From Streptomyces sp. XY006 (GTDB taxonomy: Bacteria > Actinomycetota > Actinomycetes > Streptomycetales > Streptomycetaceae), in contig NZ_NOKT01000014.1 of the NCBI RefSeq assembly GCF_002237655.1, positions 1-64,000 on the forward strand: a DNA stretch of 64,000 bases. Reading direction: 5' to 3'. Below, in pieces: positions 38,137 to 46,668 of the stretch. Position 1 is the first letter of the stretch; each line of letters starts with the position of its first letter. The notes under the pieces are model-generated. The model made no database searches, was not told the DNA's origin, and saw only the letters and a list, made by a program, of their open reading frames with translations. A program made the position numbers and the translations under genes.

Positions 38137-38167
38137 TTGCGGGCGCTCCGCGCGCCTTGCGTATCCT
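38137..38167 (+). promoter_or_regulatory. Candidate leaderless promoter of dcd
   Basis: TTGCGG (38137-38142), 19-base spacer, TATCCT (38162-38167); the GTG start is seven bases further. No ribosome site exists between them, so a leaderless transcript is likely. Confidence 0.4.
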
Positions 38168-38173
38168 CGGGGC

Positions 38174-38749
38174 GTGCTTCTCTCAGACAAGGACATCCGG
38201 GCCGAGATCGACGCCGGACGGGTACGCATCGATCCGTATGACGACGCGATGGTGCAGCCGTCGAGCATCGACGTGCGTCTCGACCGCTACTTCCGGGTGT
38301 TCGAGAATCACCGGTACCCGCACATCGACCCCGCCATCGAGCAGAGCGATCTGACCCGGCTCGTGGAGCCGGAGGGCGACGAGCCGTTCATCCTGCACCC
38401 GGGCGAGTTCGTGCTGGCCAGCACGTACGAGGTCATCACGCTGCCCGACGATCTCGCCTCCCGGCTGGAGGGGAAGAGTTCGCTGGGGCGTCTTGGGCTG
38501 GTGACGCACTCCACCGCCGGGTTCATCGACCCCGGCTTCAGCGGGCACGTCACGCTGGAGCTGTCCAATCTCGCCACGCTGCCGATCAAGCTGTGGCCGG
38601 GGATGAAGATCGGGCAGCTGTGCATGTTCCGGCTGACCTCGCCCGCGGACTTCCCGTACGGGAGTGAGCGGTACGGATCGCGGTACCAGGGACAGCGGGG
38701 GCCGACCGCCTCCCGGTCCTTCCTCAACTTCCATCGGACCCAGGTATGA
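38174..38749 (+). CDS. dcd: dCTP deaminase
   Basis: A 191-aa homotrimeric enzyme converting dCTP to dUTP for thymidylate synthesis. Family motifs are complete: VQPSSIDVRLDRYFRVF near residue 28, LEGKSSLGRLGLVTHSTAGF near 97 (phosphate and substrate binding), IDPGFSGHVTLELSN with the catalytic region, and KIGQLCMFRLTSPA near 145. The GTG start is preferred on alignment length. The stop overlaps the phosphoribosyltransferase ATG, giving translational coupling. Confidence 0.96.
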   Translation: MLLSDKDIRAEIDAGRVRIDPYDDAMVQPSSIDVRLDRYFRVFENHRYPHIDPAIEQSDLTRLVEPEGDEPFILHPGEFVLASTYEVITLPDDLASRLEGKSSLGRLGLVTHSTAGFIDPGFSGHVTLELSNLATLPIKLWPGMKIGQLCMFRLTSPADFPYGSERYGSRYQGQRGPTASRSFLNFHRTQV

Positions 38750-39258
38750 GCGACAGCGGCAAGAGTCCAGTGCGGGAGAACCTTTCCTACGAGAAGTTCG
38801 GCGTCGCCGTGCGCGAGCTCGCGCAGACGATCGCCGACGACGGCTACGAGCCCGACATCGTGCTCAGCATCGCCCGCGGCGGTGTCTTCGTCGCCGGCGG
38901 TCTGGCCTACGCCCTGGACTGCAAGAACATCCACCTCGTGAACGTGGAGTTCTACACCGGTGTGGGGACCACGCTGGAGATGCCCGTCATGCTCGCCCCC
39001 GTGCCGAACGTGATCGACTTCAGCCGCAAGAAGGTGCTGATCACCGACGACGTCGCCGACACCGGCAAGACGCTCAAGCTGGTGCGCGACTTCTGCCTCG
39101 ACACCGTCGCCGAGGTGCGCAGCGCCGTCGTCTACGAGAAGTCCCACTCGCTCGTGAAGTGCGAGTACGTGTGGAAGCGCACCGACGAGTGGATCAACTT
39201 CCCGTGGAGCGTGGAGCCGCCCGTGGTGCGGCGGGCCGGGCAGGTGCTCGACGCCTGA
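38746..39258 (+). CDS. Phosphoribosyltransferase
   Basis: A 170-aa type I PRTase. The PRPP-binding motif VLITDDVADTGKTLKLV is near residue 95, and an N-terminal IARGGVFVAGGLAYAL forms the flexible-loop side. It is related to xanthine/hypoxanthine-type and archaeal transferases; the acceptor base is not determinable. It is coupled to dcd (ATGA), which points to nucleotide salvage or pool balance. An odd 16-bp tandem repeat follows right after its stop. Confidence 0.88.
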   Translation: MSDSGKSPVRENLSYEKFGVAVRELAQTIADDGYEPDIVLSIARGGVFVAGGLAYALDCKNIHLVNVEFYTGVGTTLEMPVMLAPVPNVIDFSRKKVLITDDVADTGKTLKLVRDFCLDTVAEVRSAVVYEKSHSLVKCEYVWKRTDEWINFPWSVEPPVVRRAGQVLDA

Positions 39259-39259
39259 C

Positions 39260-39307
39260 ATCCGGCGCCGTCATGATCCGGCGTCGTCATGATCCGGCGC
39301 CGTCATG
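39260..39307. repeat. Three tandem 16-bp repeats
   Basis: ATCCGGCGCCGTCATG repeated at 39260, 39276 and 39292; the middle copy has one change (GCC to GTC). Confidence 0.85.
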
Positions 39308-39311
39308 AGAA

Positions 39312-39337
39312 AAGGGGCTCCCCGCCGGGAGCCCCTT
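39312..39337. terminator. Bidirectional terminator
   Basis: AAGGGGCTCCC, loop CGCC, GGGAGCCCCTT between convergent genes, flanked by A and T runs. Confidence 0.88.
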
Positions 39338-39355
39338 CGTCTTGCGTGCGGTGTC

Positions 39356-40285
39356 TCAGACCGTGCCCAGCTTCACGATCGACAGCAGCGCGATCAGCTG
39401 GATCGCCGACCCGCCCAGGGCCTTCGGCCAGGGCAGGTCGTGGGAGCGGCTCACCATCAGGGTGAGCAGCGCGCCGCCCGCGATCCAGGTCGCCCAGCCC
39501 AGCAGCTGGACGAACGTGGCGTCGCCGCCGGCGAACATCGCGACGACCAGGCGGGGCGCGTCCGTGAGGGACATGATCAGCATGGAGAGGCCGACCGTGG
39601 GCTGCCAGGCGCCGTCGCCGCCGAGCTGGCGGGCCAGGGTGTGGGTGACCACGCCGAGGACGAACGCGCTCAGCACCATCGCGACGGCCGTCGTCAGGAC
39701 GATGGGGATGGCGTTCGAGAGTGTGGCGTTTATCGCATCCGCGCGGGCGCCGTCGAAGCCGAAGACGGCGAGCAGGCCGTAGAGGAACGTGACGATCAGG
39801 GCCGGGCCCCACATCGTGTAGTCCCGCATCTGGAGGAACGTCTGGTTCGGGGCGAGGACGATCCCCCTCAGCAGGGCCTTCCAGTGCAGGCGCGGGCCGA
39901 CCGGGCCGGGCGGCGGGGCGGCCGAGCCGGCGAGGTAGGTGTCGCCCTGGGTGTAGGGGTCCTCACCGACCGAGAAGGCCTGGGTGTGGCCCGGGTTGTT
40001 CGCCGCGTACGGGTCGTGCGGGCCCTGGGGGCCGGGTGGGTACGCGCCGTCGCCGAAGTACTCCGGCTCGCCCTGGCCGCCGTAGCCGCCGCCGGGGCCG
40101 GCGTTCGACTGCGGCCAGCCGGGGCCGCCGCCGTTGCCGTACGGCTGCTGCTGCGGGTACGGCTGCGGCGCCGGCGGGTAGCCGTACGACGGCCCCTGCG
40201 GCGTCTGCTGCCCGTACGGGGGGTGTTGCGGTCGCGTCTGAGGAGCGCCGTTGTTCCGGCCGCGTCCGATCCTGAATCCAGCCAC
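39356..40285 (-). CDS. Yip1-family membrane protein
   Basis: A 309-aa protein. The first ~130 residues are Pro/Gln/Gly/Tyr-rich and probably disordered (PYGQQTPQGPSYGYPPAPQP); the C-terminal half has five membrane helices of the Yip1/DUF1282 type, starting LHWKALLRGIVLAPNQTF and MRDYTMWGPALIVTFLYGLL. GTG 40285 (AGFRIGRGRNNG) is taken as the start since the upstream frame has no ribosome site. Bacterial Yip1 proteins have no settled function. Confidence 0.8.
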   Translation of the reverse strand: MAGFRIGRGRNNGAPQTRPQHPPYGQQTPQGPSYGYPPAPQPYPQQQPYGNGGGPGWPQSNAGPGGGYGGQGEPEYFGDGAYPPGPQGPHDPYAANNPGHTQAFSVGEDPYTQGDTYLAGSAAPPPGPVGPRLHWKALLRGIVLAPNQTFLQMRDYTMWGPALIVTFLYGLLAVFGFDGARADAINATLSNAIPIVLTTAVAMVLSAFVLGVVTHTLARQLGGDGAWQPTVGLSMLIMSLTDAPRLVVAMFAGGDATFVQLLGWATWIAGGALLTLMVSRSHDLPWPKALGGSAIQLIALLSIVKLGTV

Positions 40286-40449
40286 GTCTTCGAACGTACC
40301 TGGTCCCGGGCAGTGGCGTGCCGGGCCCGGGCATCCGGGCCCGGCTTTGCGGCCGAGCTGTGACATCCCTTAAGGGACAGGGCCCTTGGGCGTCCGTGAG
40401 GCCTCGGGGTTCGGCCGTACGGGCCTCGCCGTGACGCGCCGGGCCGCGG

Positions 40450-41877
40450 CTAGAGCATGTCCTGGCCGAGCCTGAGGTAGCCGGTGGTCGACATGCCGAG
40501 CGAGCCCGGGCCGAAGCTGACCGCGTTCTTCGTGGTGACGCCCGAGGCCGAGCCGCGCAGGCTGTAGACCGCACCCGAGGGGTGGTTCTCGCCGTCGGCG
40601 CCGACCGACAGGTCCGCCTTGCCGTCGCCGGTGAGGTCGGACAGGCGCACCGAGGCGCCGAAGCGGTCGGCGGTCTCGGCGGTGCCGGGGACGCCGGCCG
40701 TGTCCTGGGTGAACGACTGGGCGCCGGTGGTGGTCAGGCCGGCCGCCGAGCCGCGCAGGACCGTGACACCGCCGGCGATGTCCGCGCTGCCGACGTCCTC
40801 GTGGATCGTGCCGACGGCCAGGTCGCCGTAGCCGTCACCGTCGACGTCGGCGATCGACAGGTCGTTGCCGAACCAGTCGCCCTCCTCGTCCGCGCCGGGG
40901 ACGCCGGGGGTGTCCTGGTCGACCGTGATCTGGGGGCTGGTGCGGGCTCCGCCGGGGCCGCCCGGGTACACGCTGACCGAGCCGCCGAGGCTCTTGGCGT
41001 CGCCGCCGTAGTCGGCCGTGACGACGTCGTCGTGGCCGTCGCCGTTCAGGTCGCCGACGGTGGCCAGCTCCCAGCCGCCGCTCCTGAGGAAGGTCTGGCG
41101 GGTGAGGCCGGAGGCGGCGCCGAGGAAGACCATGGCACCGTCCTCGTAGTCGGACGCCTGGCTGCCGGTGGCGACCAGGTCGTCGGTGCCGTCGCCGTCG
41201 ATGTCGCCGGCGGCGAGGCTCTGCGCGCCGGCCAGTCCGGCGCCGCCCCGCAGGCCGGTGGCGAGCTCGGAGCGGGACGTCGAGCCGTTGGTCTTGGTGA
41301 AGCTCCGGTGGATCCAGACGTCGCTGCCGGTGCTGCCGACGGCGAGGTCGGGGCGGCCGTCCCCGTCGAAGTCGGCGACCGCGAGGGACATGCCGTACTC
41401 GTCGTGGGCGGAGACGGCCGGGTCGCTGACGCCCTTGCCGCCGGACAGGCCGTTCTTGCCGCCCCAGACGACGGTGACCGAGCCGCCGTCGGCGTCGGAG
41501 CCGACGTCCTCGCCGACGCTGCCGACGACCAGGTCGGCGTACCCGTCGGCGTTCAGGTCGCCGGAGGCGAGGGCCTTGCCGAAGCGGTCGCCCTGCTCGG
41601 CGGTGCCGGGGATGCCGGCGGTGTCCTGGGTGAGGACGGTACGGCGGGCCGCGGCGATGCCGTTCGCGGAGCCGTAGGTGACGACGACGGCGCCCGCGTC
41701 GGTCTTGCCGGCGACCGGGGCGTAGGGCGCCGCCGTGGCGAGGTCGCGGTAGCCGTCGCCGTTGAAGTCGTCGGCAAACCTGGCCGGGGCCGCCGATGCC
41801 GGGGCCGCGAGGGTGAGCGGGGTGAGACCGGCGGTGAGCAGGGCGGCGGCGAGTGCGGCCGCGGTCTGCCTGCGCAT
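40450..41877 (-). CDS. Secreted FG-GAP repeat protein (copy 1)
   Basis: A 475-aa protein with a Sec signal peptide (MRRQTAAALAAALLTAG, cleavage after ASA near 30) and about seven integrin-alpha-like FG-GAP blades. Each blade has a Ca2+ loop (DFNGDGYRDLA, DLNADGYADLV, DVDGDGYGDLA) and the recurring TQDTAGVPGTAEQGDRFG turn. It would form a seven-bladed propeller outside the cell; ligand unknown. ATG follows GGAGGATC. It is last of four tandem paralogues. Confidence 0.9.
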   Translation of the reverse strand: MRRQTAAALAAALLTAGLTPLTLAAPASAAPARFADDFNGDGYRDLATAAPYAPVAGKTDAGAVVVTYGSANGIAAARRTVLTQDTAGIPGTAEQGDRFGKALASGDLNADGYADLVVGSVGEDVGSDADGGSVTVVWGGKNGLSGGKGVSDPAVSAHDEYGMSLAVADFDGDGRPDLAVGSTGSDVWIHRSFTKTNGSTSRSELATGLRGGAGLAGAQSLAAGDIDGDGTDDLVATGSQASDYEDGAMVFLGAASGLTRQTFLRSGGWELATVGDLNGDGHDDVVTADYGGDAKSLGGSVSVYPGGPGGARTSPQITVDQDTPGVPGADEEGDWFGNDLSIADVDGDGYGDLAVGTIHEDVGSADIAGGVTVLRGSAAGLTTTGAQSFTQDTAGVPGTAETADRFGASVRLSDLTGDGKADLSVGADGENHPSGAVYSLRGSASGVTTKNAVSFGPGSLGMSTTGYLRLGQDML

Positions 41878-41920
41878 GGGTGATCCTCCAGGTGGGGGGT
41901 GGTGTGGGACGGGTGCGGGC

Positions 41921-43354
41921 TCAGCCCGCGAGGACGTCTCCGAAGGCGGCGTCGGCCGCGAGGCCGCCCAGCGTCGCCGCGCCGAAGGACCTGGAGCCGG
42001 TCGCCGTGACGCCGGACGCGGTGGACTTCAGCAGCCACACCGCGCCGTCGCCGCTGTTCTCGAAGGCGGCGCTCGTGACCAGCTCGGCGCGGCCGTCGCC
42101 GCTCGCGTCGGTCAGGCGCACGGCGTAGCCGAAGGAGTCGTAGGCCTCGACGGCGCCGGGGACGCCGGTGGTGTCCTGGGAGAAGGACTTGGCGCCGCTG
42201 CCGGTCAGGCCGGACGCCGAGCCGCGCAGCACGGTGACCGTGCCGGCCTGCTTCGCCGAGCCGATGACCTCGTACGGGGCGCCCACCGCGATGTCGGCGT
42301 AGCCGTCGCCGTTGGTGTCGCCGGCCGACAGGCTCCAGCCGAAGCGGTCGTTCTTCTCGGCCGCACCCGGGACGCCGGTGGTGTCCTGGGTGATGCGGAC
42401 CGGGGTGCGGGTGCTGACGCCGCCGGGGGCGCCGTAGGTGACGGTGACCGCGCCGCCGGGGCCGCCGTTGGGTTCGTCGGCCGTCTTCTCCATGAAGTTG
42501 CCGGTGACGATGTCGCCGTGGCCGTCCTTGTCGACGTCCGCGATGACCCCCGCGTAGCCGCCGGCGAGCGTGCTGCCCGGGCGCAGGCCGTCGGCGGAGC
42601 CCTTGTACAGCACGCTGCGGGTGCGGAAGCCGCCGTTGCTCTCCTGCTGGCCCATGACCAGCAGCTCGGCCGCGTCGTCGCCGGTGACGTTCCCCGCGAC
42701 CAGCTGGTCGGTGCTGATGCCGGTCTCGCTGTGGACGTACAGCGGCAGCAGGGCGGAGGCCTTGCCGGTGCGGGAGACGGGTCCCTGGAAGACGCCGACC
42801 TCGGGGGAGGCGTTGTTGGCCGCGGCCAGGTCGGTGACGCCGTCACCGTCGAAGTCGCCGGCGGCGACCGACCAGCCCAGTTCGTTGTGGCTGTCCGGCA
42901 GCGGGGTGGTCAGGTCGGTGGCGGTGCTCAGGCCGGTCGCGCCGCCCCAGACCACGGTGATCACGCCGGACTCGTCGGTCGAGCCGATCCGTTCCGCGTG
43001 CACGCCCACGATCAGGTCGGTGTAGCCGTCGTCGTCCAGGTCGCCGGTGGTCAGGCGGTCACCGAAGTGGTCCCCCGCCTCGGGGACGCCCGGGATGCCG
43101 TCGGTGGCCTGGCTGATGATCTGGCGCTTGGCGCTGTCGAGGCCGGCGGCGGTGCCGTAGACGACGGCGACGTAGCCGGCGCCGGTCCTGCCGCCGGCCT
43201 TGCCGAGCGGGGCGGCGATCGCCAGGTCGCGGTGGCCGTCGCCGTTGAAGTCGCCGGACAGGCCGGAGGGCGCGGCGGCGGCCGGTGCTGCCGGCAGGGC
43301 GGTGAGCAGGCCGGTGGTGAGGGCCGTGGCCAGCAGGAGGGTGCGCTTGCGCAT
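41921..43354 (-). CDS. Secreted FG-GAP repeat protein (copy 2)
   Basis: A 477-aa paralogue with signal peptide RKRTLLLATALTTGLLTALP. Blades carry DFNGDGHRDLA, DLDDDGYTDLI and DTNGDGYADIA loops and the ITQDTTGVPGAAEKNDRFG turn. The mature N-terminus SGLSGDFNGDG is nearly the same as in copy 4, suggesting recent duplication. It lies 43 bases before copy 1; expected extracellular. Confidence 0.9.
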   Translation of the reverse strand: MRKRTLLLATALTTGLLTALPAAPAAAAPSGLSGDFNGDGHRDLAIAAPLGKAGGRTGAGYVAVVYGTAAGLDSAKRQIISQATDGIPGVPEAGDHFGDRLTTGDLDDDGYTDLIVGVHAERIGSTDESGVITVVWGGATGLSTATDLTTPLPDSHNELGWSVAAGDFDGDGVTDLAAANNASPEVGVFQGPVSRTGKASALLPLYVHSETGISTDQLVAGNVTGDDAAELLVMGQQESNGGFRTRSVLYKGSADGLRPGSTLAGGYAGVIADVDKDGHGDIVTGNFMEKTADEPNGGPGGAVTVTYGAPGGVSTRTPVRITQDTTGVPGAAEKNDRFGWSLSAGDTNGDGYADIAVGAPYEVIGSAKQAGTVTVLRGSASGLTGSGAKSFSQDTTGVPGAVEAYDSFGYAVRLTDASGDGRAELVTSAAFENSGDGAVWLLKSTASGVTATGSRSFGAATLGGLAADAAFGDVLAG

Positions 43355-43375
43355 GGTGGAGGTTCCCCGTCGGTG

Positions 43376-44791
43376 TCAGGAGGTGAGTGCGGTGCCGTAG
43401 CCCGGCGTGCCCGCCGTGGAGACGCCCGTGGTGCCCGGGCCGAAGCTCGTCGCGCCGGACGTCGTCAGGCCGGTGGCGGTGGCGCGCAGCGACCAGACGG
43501 CGCCGTCGCCGGCGTTCTCGCCCGGCGCGGAGACGGACAGGTCGGCGCGGCGGTCGCCGGTGTGGTCGGTGAGGGTGACGCGCTCACCGAAGCGGTCGCC
43601 GCTCTCCGAACCGCCGGGCACGCCCGCCGTGTTCTGGGTGTACGACACCGCGCCCTTGGTGGTCAGGCCCGACGCCGAGCCGTACAGCACGGTGACGGCC
43701 CCGGCGGCGGAGTTCTCGCCCGCGGTGCCGATCGCCAGGTCGGCGAACCCGTCGCCGTTGACGTCGCCGAGCGCGACGCCGCTGCCGAAGCGGTCGCCCT
43801 TCTCGGCGGCGCCGGGCACCCCGGCGGTGTCCTGGGTGAGGACGAGCGGGGCGCGGTCCGGGTCGAGGCCCGCGGGGCCGCCGTACACGACGGAGACCCT
43901 GCCGCCGAGGGCGCCCTCCGGGTCGGCGGCGGGCTCCCGGTCGTTGCCGACGGCGATGTCGTCGTGGCCGTCGCCGTCGATGTCGCCGACGGCGGAGACG
44001 AACCCGCCGGGCAGCTTCTGCAGCCAGTCGTTGTAGTTGCCGATCTCCATGTCGGCCAGGGTGGTGGTGGCGGCGCCGTTGTGCGCGGCGCGGCCGTGCA
44101 GGACGACGCGGGGGTGGCCGTCGCCGGTGACGTCGCCGGAGGAGAGGTGGGTGACGCCGGTGGCCGTCGACCACCAGTCGTTGCGGGAGCCCGAGGCGCC
44201 GTTCGGCGAACCGGTCCTGGTGACGGGCCCGTTGACGAGGGTGAGAGTGACCGGGCCGGTGGAGCCGACCGCCACGTCGGGGTCGCCGTCGTGGTCGAAG
44301 TCGCCGGCGGCGAGGCTCTGGCCGTAGCGGTCGTAGTCGGTGTCGAAGGGGCTGTACAGCGAGCGGGCGCCGCTCAGGCCCGACGCCGAGCCCCAGACGA
44401 GGGTGACGGTGCCGTTGTTGGTGTCGTGGGAGTCCTCCCCGGGCACGCCGATCAGCAGGTCGGCGTAGCCGTCGCGGTTGAGGTCGGCGGAGGCCAGGGC
44501 GGAGCCGAAGGCGTCGTCGGCCTCGGCGGCGCCGGGCACCCCGGCCGTGTCCTGGGTGAGGAGCGTGCGCGTGGAGGTCTTCGGGCCGCCGGTGCTGCCG
44601 TGGACGACGGAGACCGCGCCCGCCTTCGCCTTGCCGGAGACCGTGGCGCCGGGCGCGCCGATCGCGAGGTCGGTGCGGCCGTCGCCGTTGAAGTCCCAGG
44701 GGGCGGCGGCGGTGGCCGCGTGGGCCGAGACGGTGAGGGTGAGCGGGGTCAGGGCCGCCGCGAGCAGGACGGCGGTGATACGGGTCCGCAT
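43376..44791 (-). CDS. Secreted FG-GAP repeat protein (copy 3)
   Basis: A 471-aa paralogue with signal peptide MRTRITAVLLAAALTPLTLT and cleavage near AHA. Loops DFNGDGRTDLA, DLNRDGYADLL and DVNGDGFADLA, and the turn LTQDTAGVPGAAEADDAFG. I use ATG 44791; a GTG at 44830 overlapping the stop of copy 4 would add 13 residues before the signal peptide and is less likely. 21 bases separate it from copy 2. Confidence 0.88.
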   Translation of the reverse strand: MRTRITAVLLAAALTPLTLTVSAHAATAAAPWDFNGDGRTDLAIGAPGATVSGKAKAGAVSVVHGSTGGPKTSTRTLLTQDTAGVPGAAEADDAFGSALASADLNRDGYADLLIGVPGEDSHDTNNGTVTLVWGSASGLSGARSLYSPFDTDYDRYGQSLAAGDFDHDGDPDVAVGSTGPVTLTLVNGPVTRTGSPNGASGSRNDWWSTATGVTHLSSGDVTGDGHPRVVLHGRAAHNGAATTTLADMEIGNYNDWLQKLPGGFVSAVGDIDGDGHDDIAVGNDREPAADPEGALGGRVSVVYGGPAGLDPDRAPLVLTQDTAGVPGAAEKGDRFGSGVALGDVNGDGFADLAIGTAGENSAAGAVTVLYGSASGLTTKGAVSYTQNTAGVPGGSESGDRFGERVTLTDHTGDRRADLSVSAPGENAGDGAVWSLRATATGLTTSGATSFGPGTTGVSTAGTPGYGTALTS

Positions 44792-44826
44792 GGGGGTGGG
44801 TGCCTCGCTGAGGAGTCGTCGGTGGG

Positions 44827-46233
44827 TCACTGGGCGATGGCCCAGGCGAAGGCGGCGCCGCCCTTGAGGGAGACGTCGCGGGCCGACACGAACAGCGACC
44901 CGGAGGTGGTCAGGCCGGAGGCGGAGCCGCGCAGGACGGTGACGGCGCCGTAGCCGTTCTCGTAGCCGGCGCCGGTGACCAGGTCGGCCTTGCCGTTCTT
45001 GTCGAGGTCGACCAGGCGCACCGTCATGCCGAAGGCGTCCATGGTCTCGTTGCTGCCGGGGACGCCCGCGGTGTCCTGCGACCAGGACTTGGCACCGGTG
45101 CCGGTCAGGCCGCCGGCCGAGCCGAACAGCAGGGTGACCGAGCCGGCGTCCTCCACCGAGCCGATGTCCTCGGCCCAGGCGCCGACCGCGATGTCGGCGT
45201 AGCCGTCGCCGTTGACGTCACCGGCGCTGAGCGCCGAGCCGAACAGGTCGCCGGTCTCGCCCGCGCCGGGCACGCCCGCGGTGTCCTGGTGGATCACGGT
45301 CGGCTTCTGCGCCGGGTCGGGGCCGGACGGGCCGCCGTACCAGACGGTGATCTGGCCGCCCTTGTGGCCGCCGGGCTTCTCGGCACGGGGGTCCTGGTAG
45401 TCGCCGAGGACGAGGTCGCCGTAGCCGTCGCCGTCGACGTCGGCGATGGTGCCGGTCTCGCCGTCGGCCTGGGGCAGGTCGGTGGCGGCGTACTTGGTGC
45501 CCGTCCAGCCGTGGTAGCTGATCTCCCCGCCCTCGTCGCCGGTGACGAGGAAGGGGTAGACGCGCTCGGCGTCGCCGTCCCGGTCGAGGTCGCCCGCGAA
45601 CACCTCGTACGTGGAGCCGAACGTGCCGAGGCTGGTGTGGCCGGCGGGGCCGCTCGTGCGGGTGAAGGGGCCCTTGTAGAGACGGGTGCGGGACTGGCCG
45701 GTGATCGTCACGTCCGTCGCGCCGTCCCCGTCGAAGTCGCCGGTGGCGACGCCGGAGGAGAAGCCGCCCCACTCGGTGAGGTCGGACGGCTGGGGCAGGC
45801 CCTTGCCGCCGGACAGGCCGGACTTGCCGCCCCAGAGGACGGTGGCCGAGCCGACGCCGTCCCGGTCGCCGATGTCCTCGTACTGGGCGCCCACGACCAG
45901 GTCCGAGTAGCCGTCGCGGTCCAGGTCGCCGGCGGCGAGGCTGTAGCCGAAGCGGTCGTCCTCCTCGGCGGCGCCCGGGACACCGGGGGAGTCCTGCGTG
46001 ATGACGGTCCTGCGGGCCGCCGAGACACCGGACGACGAGCCGTACAGCACGACGACGGCGCCGGCGCCGTGCACCGGGCCGGCGTCGGCGGCGAACGCGC
46101 CGATGGCGACGTCGCGGTAGCCGTCGCCGTTGAAGTCGCCGGAGAGGCCGGAGGGTGCGGCCGTGGCGGCGGGGGCGGCGGTGAGCAGGCCGGTGGTGAG
46201 GGCGGCGGCCAGGACGAGGGTGCGCTTGCGCAA
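44827..46233 (-). CDS. Secreted FG-GAP repeat protein (copy 4, first in operon)
   Basis: A 468-aa paralogue. The TTG start at 46233 is set by GGAG eight bases upstream and by alignment with copy 2 (RKRTL-type signal peptide, AAALTTGLLTAAPAATAAP). Blades contain DFNGDGYRDVA, DLDRDGYSDLV and DVNGDGYADIA and the turn TQDSPGVPGAAEEDDRFG. It is the first gene of a four-gene run with gaps of 21-43 bases, probably one transcript from the divergent region 46234-46668. Confidence 0.88.
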   Translation of the reverse strand: MRKRTLVLAAALTTGLLTAAPAATAAPSGLSGDFNGDGYRDVAIGAFAADAGPVHGAGAVVVLYGSSSGVSAARRTVITQDSPGVPGAAEEDDRFGYSLAAGDLDRDGYSDLVVGAQYEDIGDRDGVGSATVLWGGKSGLSGGKGLPQPSDLTEWGGFSSGVATGDFDGDGATDVTITGQSRTRLYKGPFTRTSGPAGHTSLGTFGSTYEVFAGDLDRDGDAERVYPFLVTGDEGGEISYHGWTGTKYAATDLPQADGETGTIADVDGDGYGDLVLGDYQDPRAEKPGGHKGGQITVWYGGPSGPDPAQKPTVIHQDTAGVPGAGETGDLFGSALSAGDVNGDGYADIAVGAWAEDIGSVEDAGSVTLLFGSAGGLTGTGAKSWSQDTAGVPGSNETMDAFGMTVRLVDLDKNGKADLVTGAGYENGYGAVTVLRGSASGLTTSGSLFVSARDVSLKGGAAFAWAIAQ

Positions 46234-46668
46234 GGCGGGGCTCCGGGTCGGGGTGGAGGGGCTCAGACGGCGGGGGTGCCGTGGCCGGCCGGGGGCGTGG
46301 GTGCGCAGGCCCGGTGGGGGGTGCCGTGCGGCGGGGCGTGCGGGTCCATGCGGGGTCTCCTGCGGCATGCGGGATGCCTGGCGGGCATCCGCGGTCGATG
46401 AGATGCCGGAGCCGTCCCCGTTCGCCGGGAGTTGTCCTGGCGTTCATGGGCGGTCGGCGATCAGGAGACCTGTGTGAGGGCGTAAGGGTTGTACGTGAGT
46501 TCGGTTGTTCTCGGCGCTGCTGTGGGCTGCTGTGGGCTGGGGGCTGCTGTCGGCTGGGGGAAGCCGCGGAAGCTCGGGGGACCGTCGTCAGAGGCGTGCG
46601 GTAGAAAGGCTGTTCGGCCGCGCGCGGGCTGTCCGGTGCGGCGTTCGACGCGTTCCTGTGGGGGGACC
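46234..46668. other. Divergent intergenic region
   Basis: 435 bases between the FG-GAP operon and the secreted protein gene. It is G-rich on the plus strand and has short imperfect repeats of GCTGTGGGCTG/GGGGCTGCTGTCGG near 46512-46560. No promoter box stands out and no gene is supported. Confidence 0.4.

Noticed and set aside
39260..39307. Could the 16-bp tandem repeat be a CRISPR array?
   Set aside because: No spacers between the units and no cas genes in the window.
44789..44830. GTG at 44830 as start of FG-GAP copy 3
   Set aside because: It overlaps the preceding stop (GTGA), but would add residues before the signal peptide; ATG 44791 fits a Sec signal better.
46505..46565. Short GCTGTGGGCTG repeats in the divergent gap
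   Set aside because: Imperfect and short, explained by local G-rich composition; no evidence of an operator or gene.
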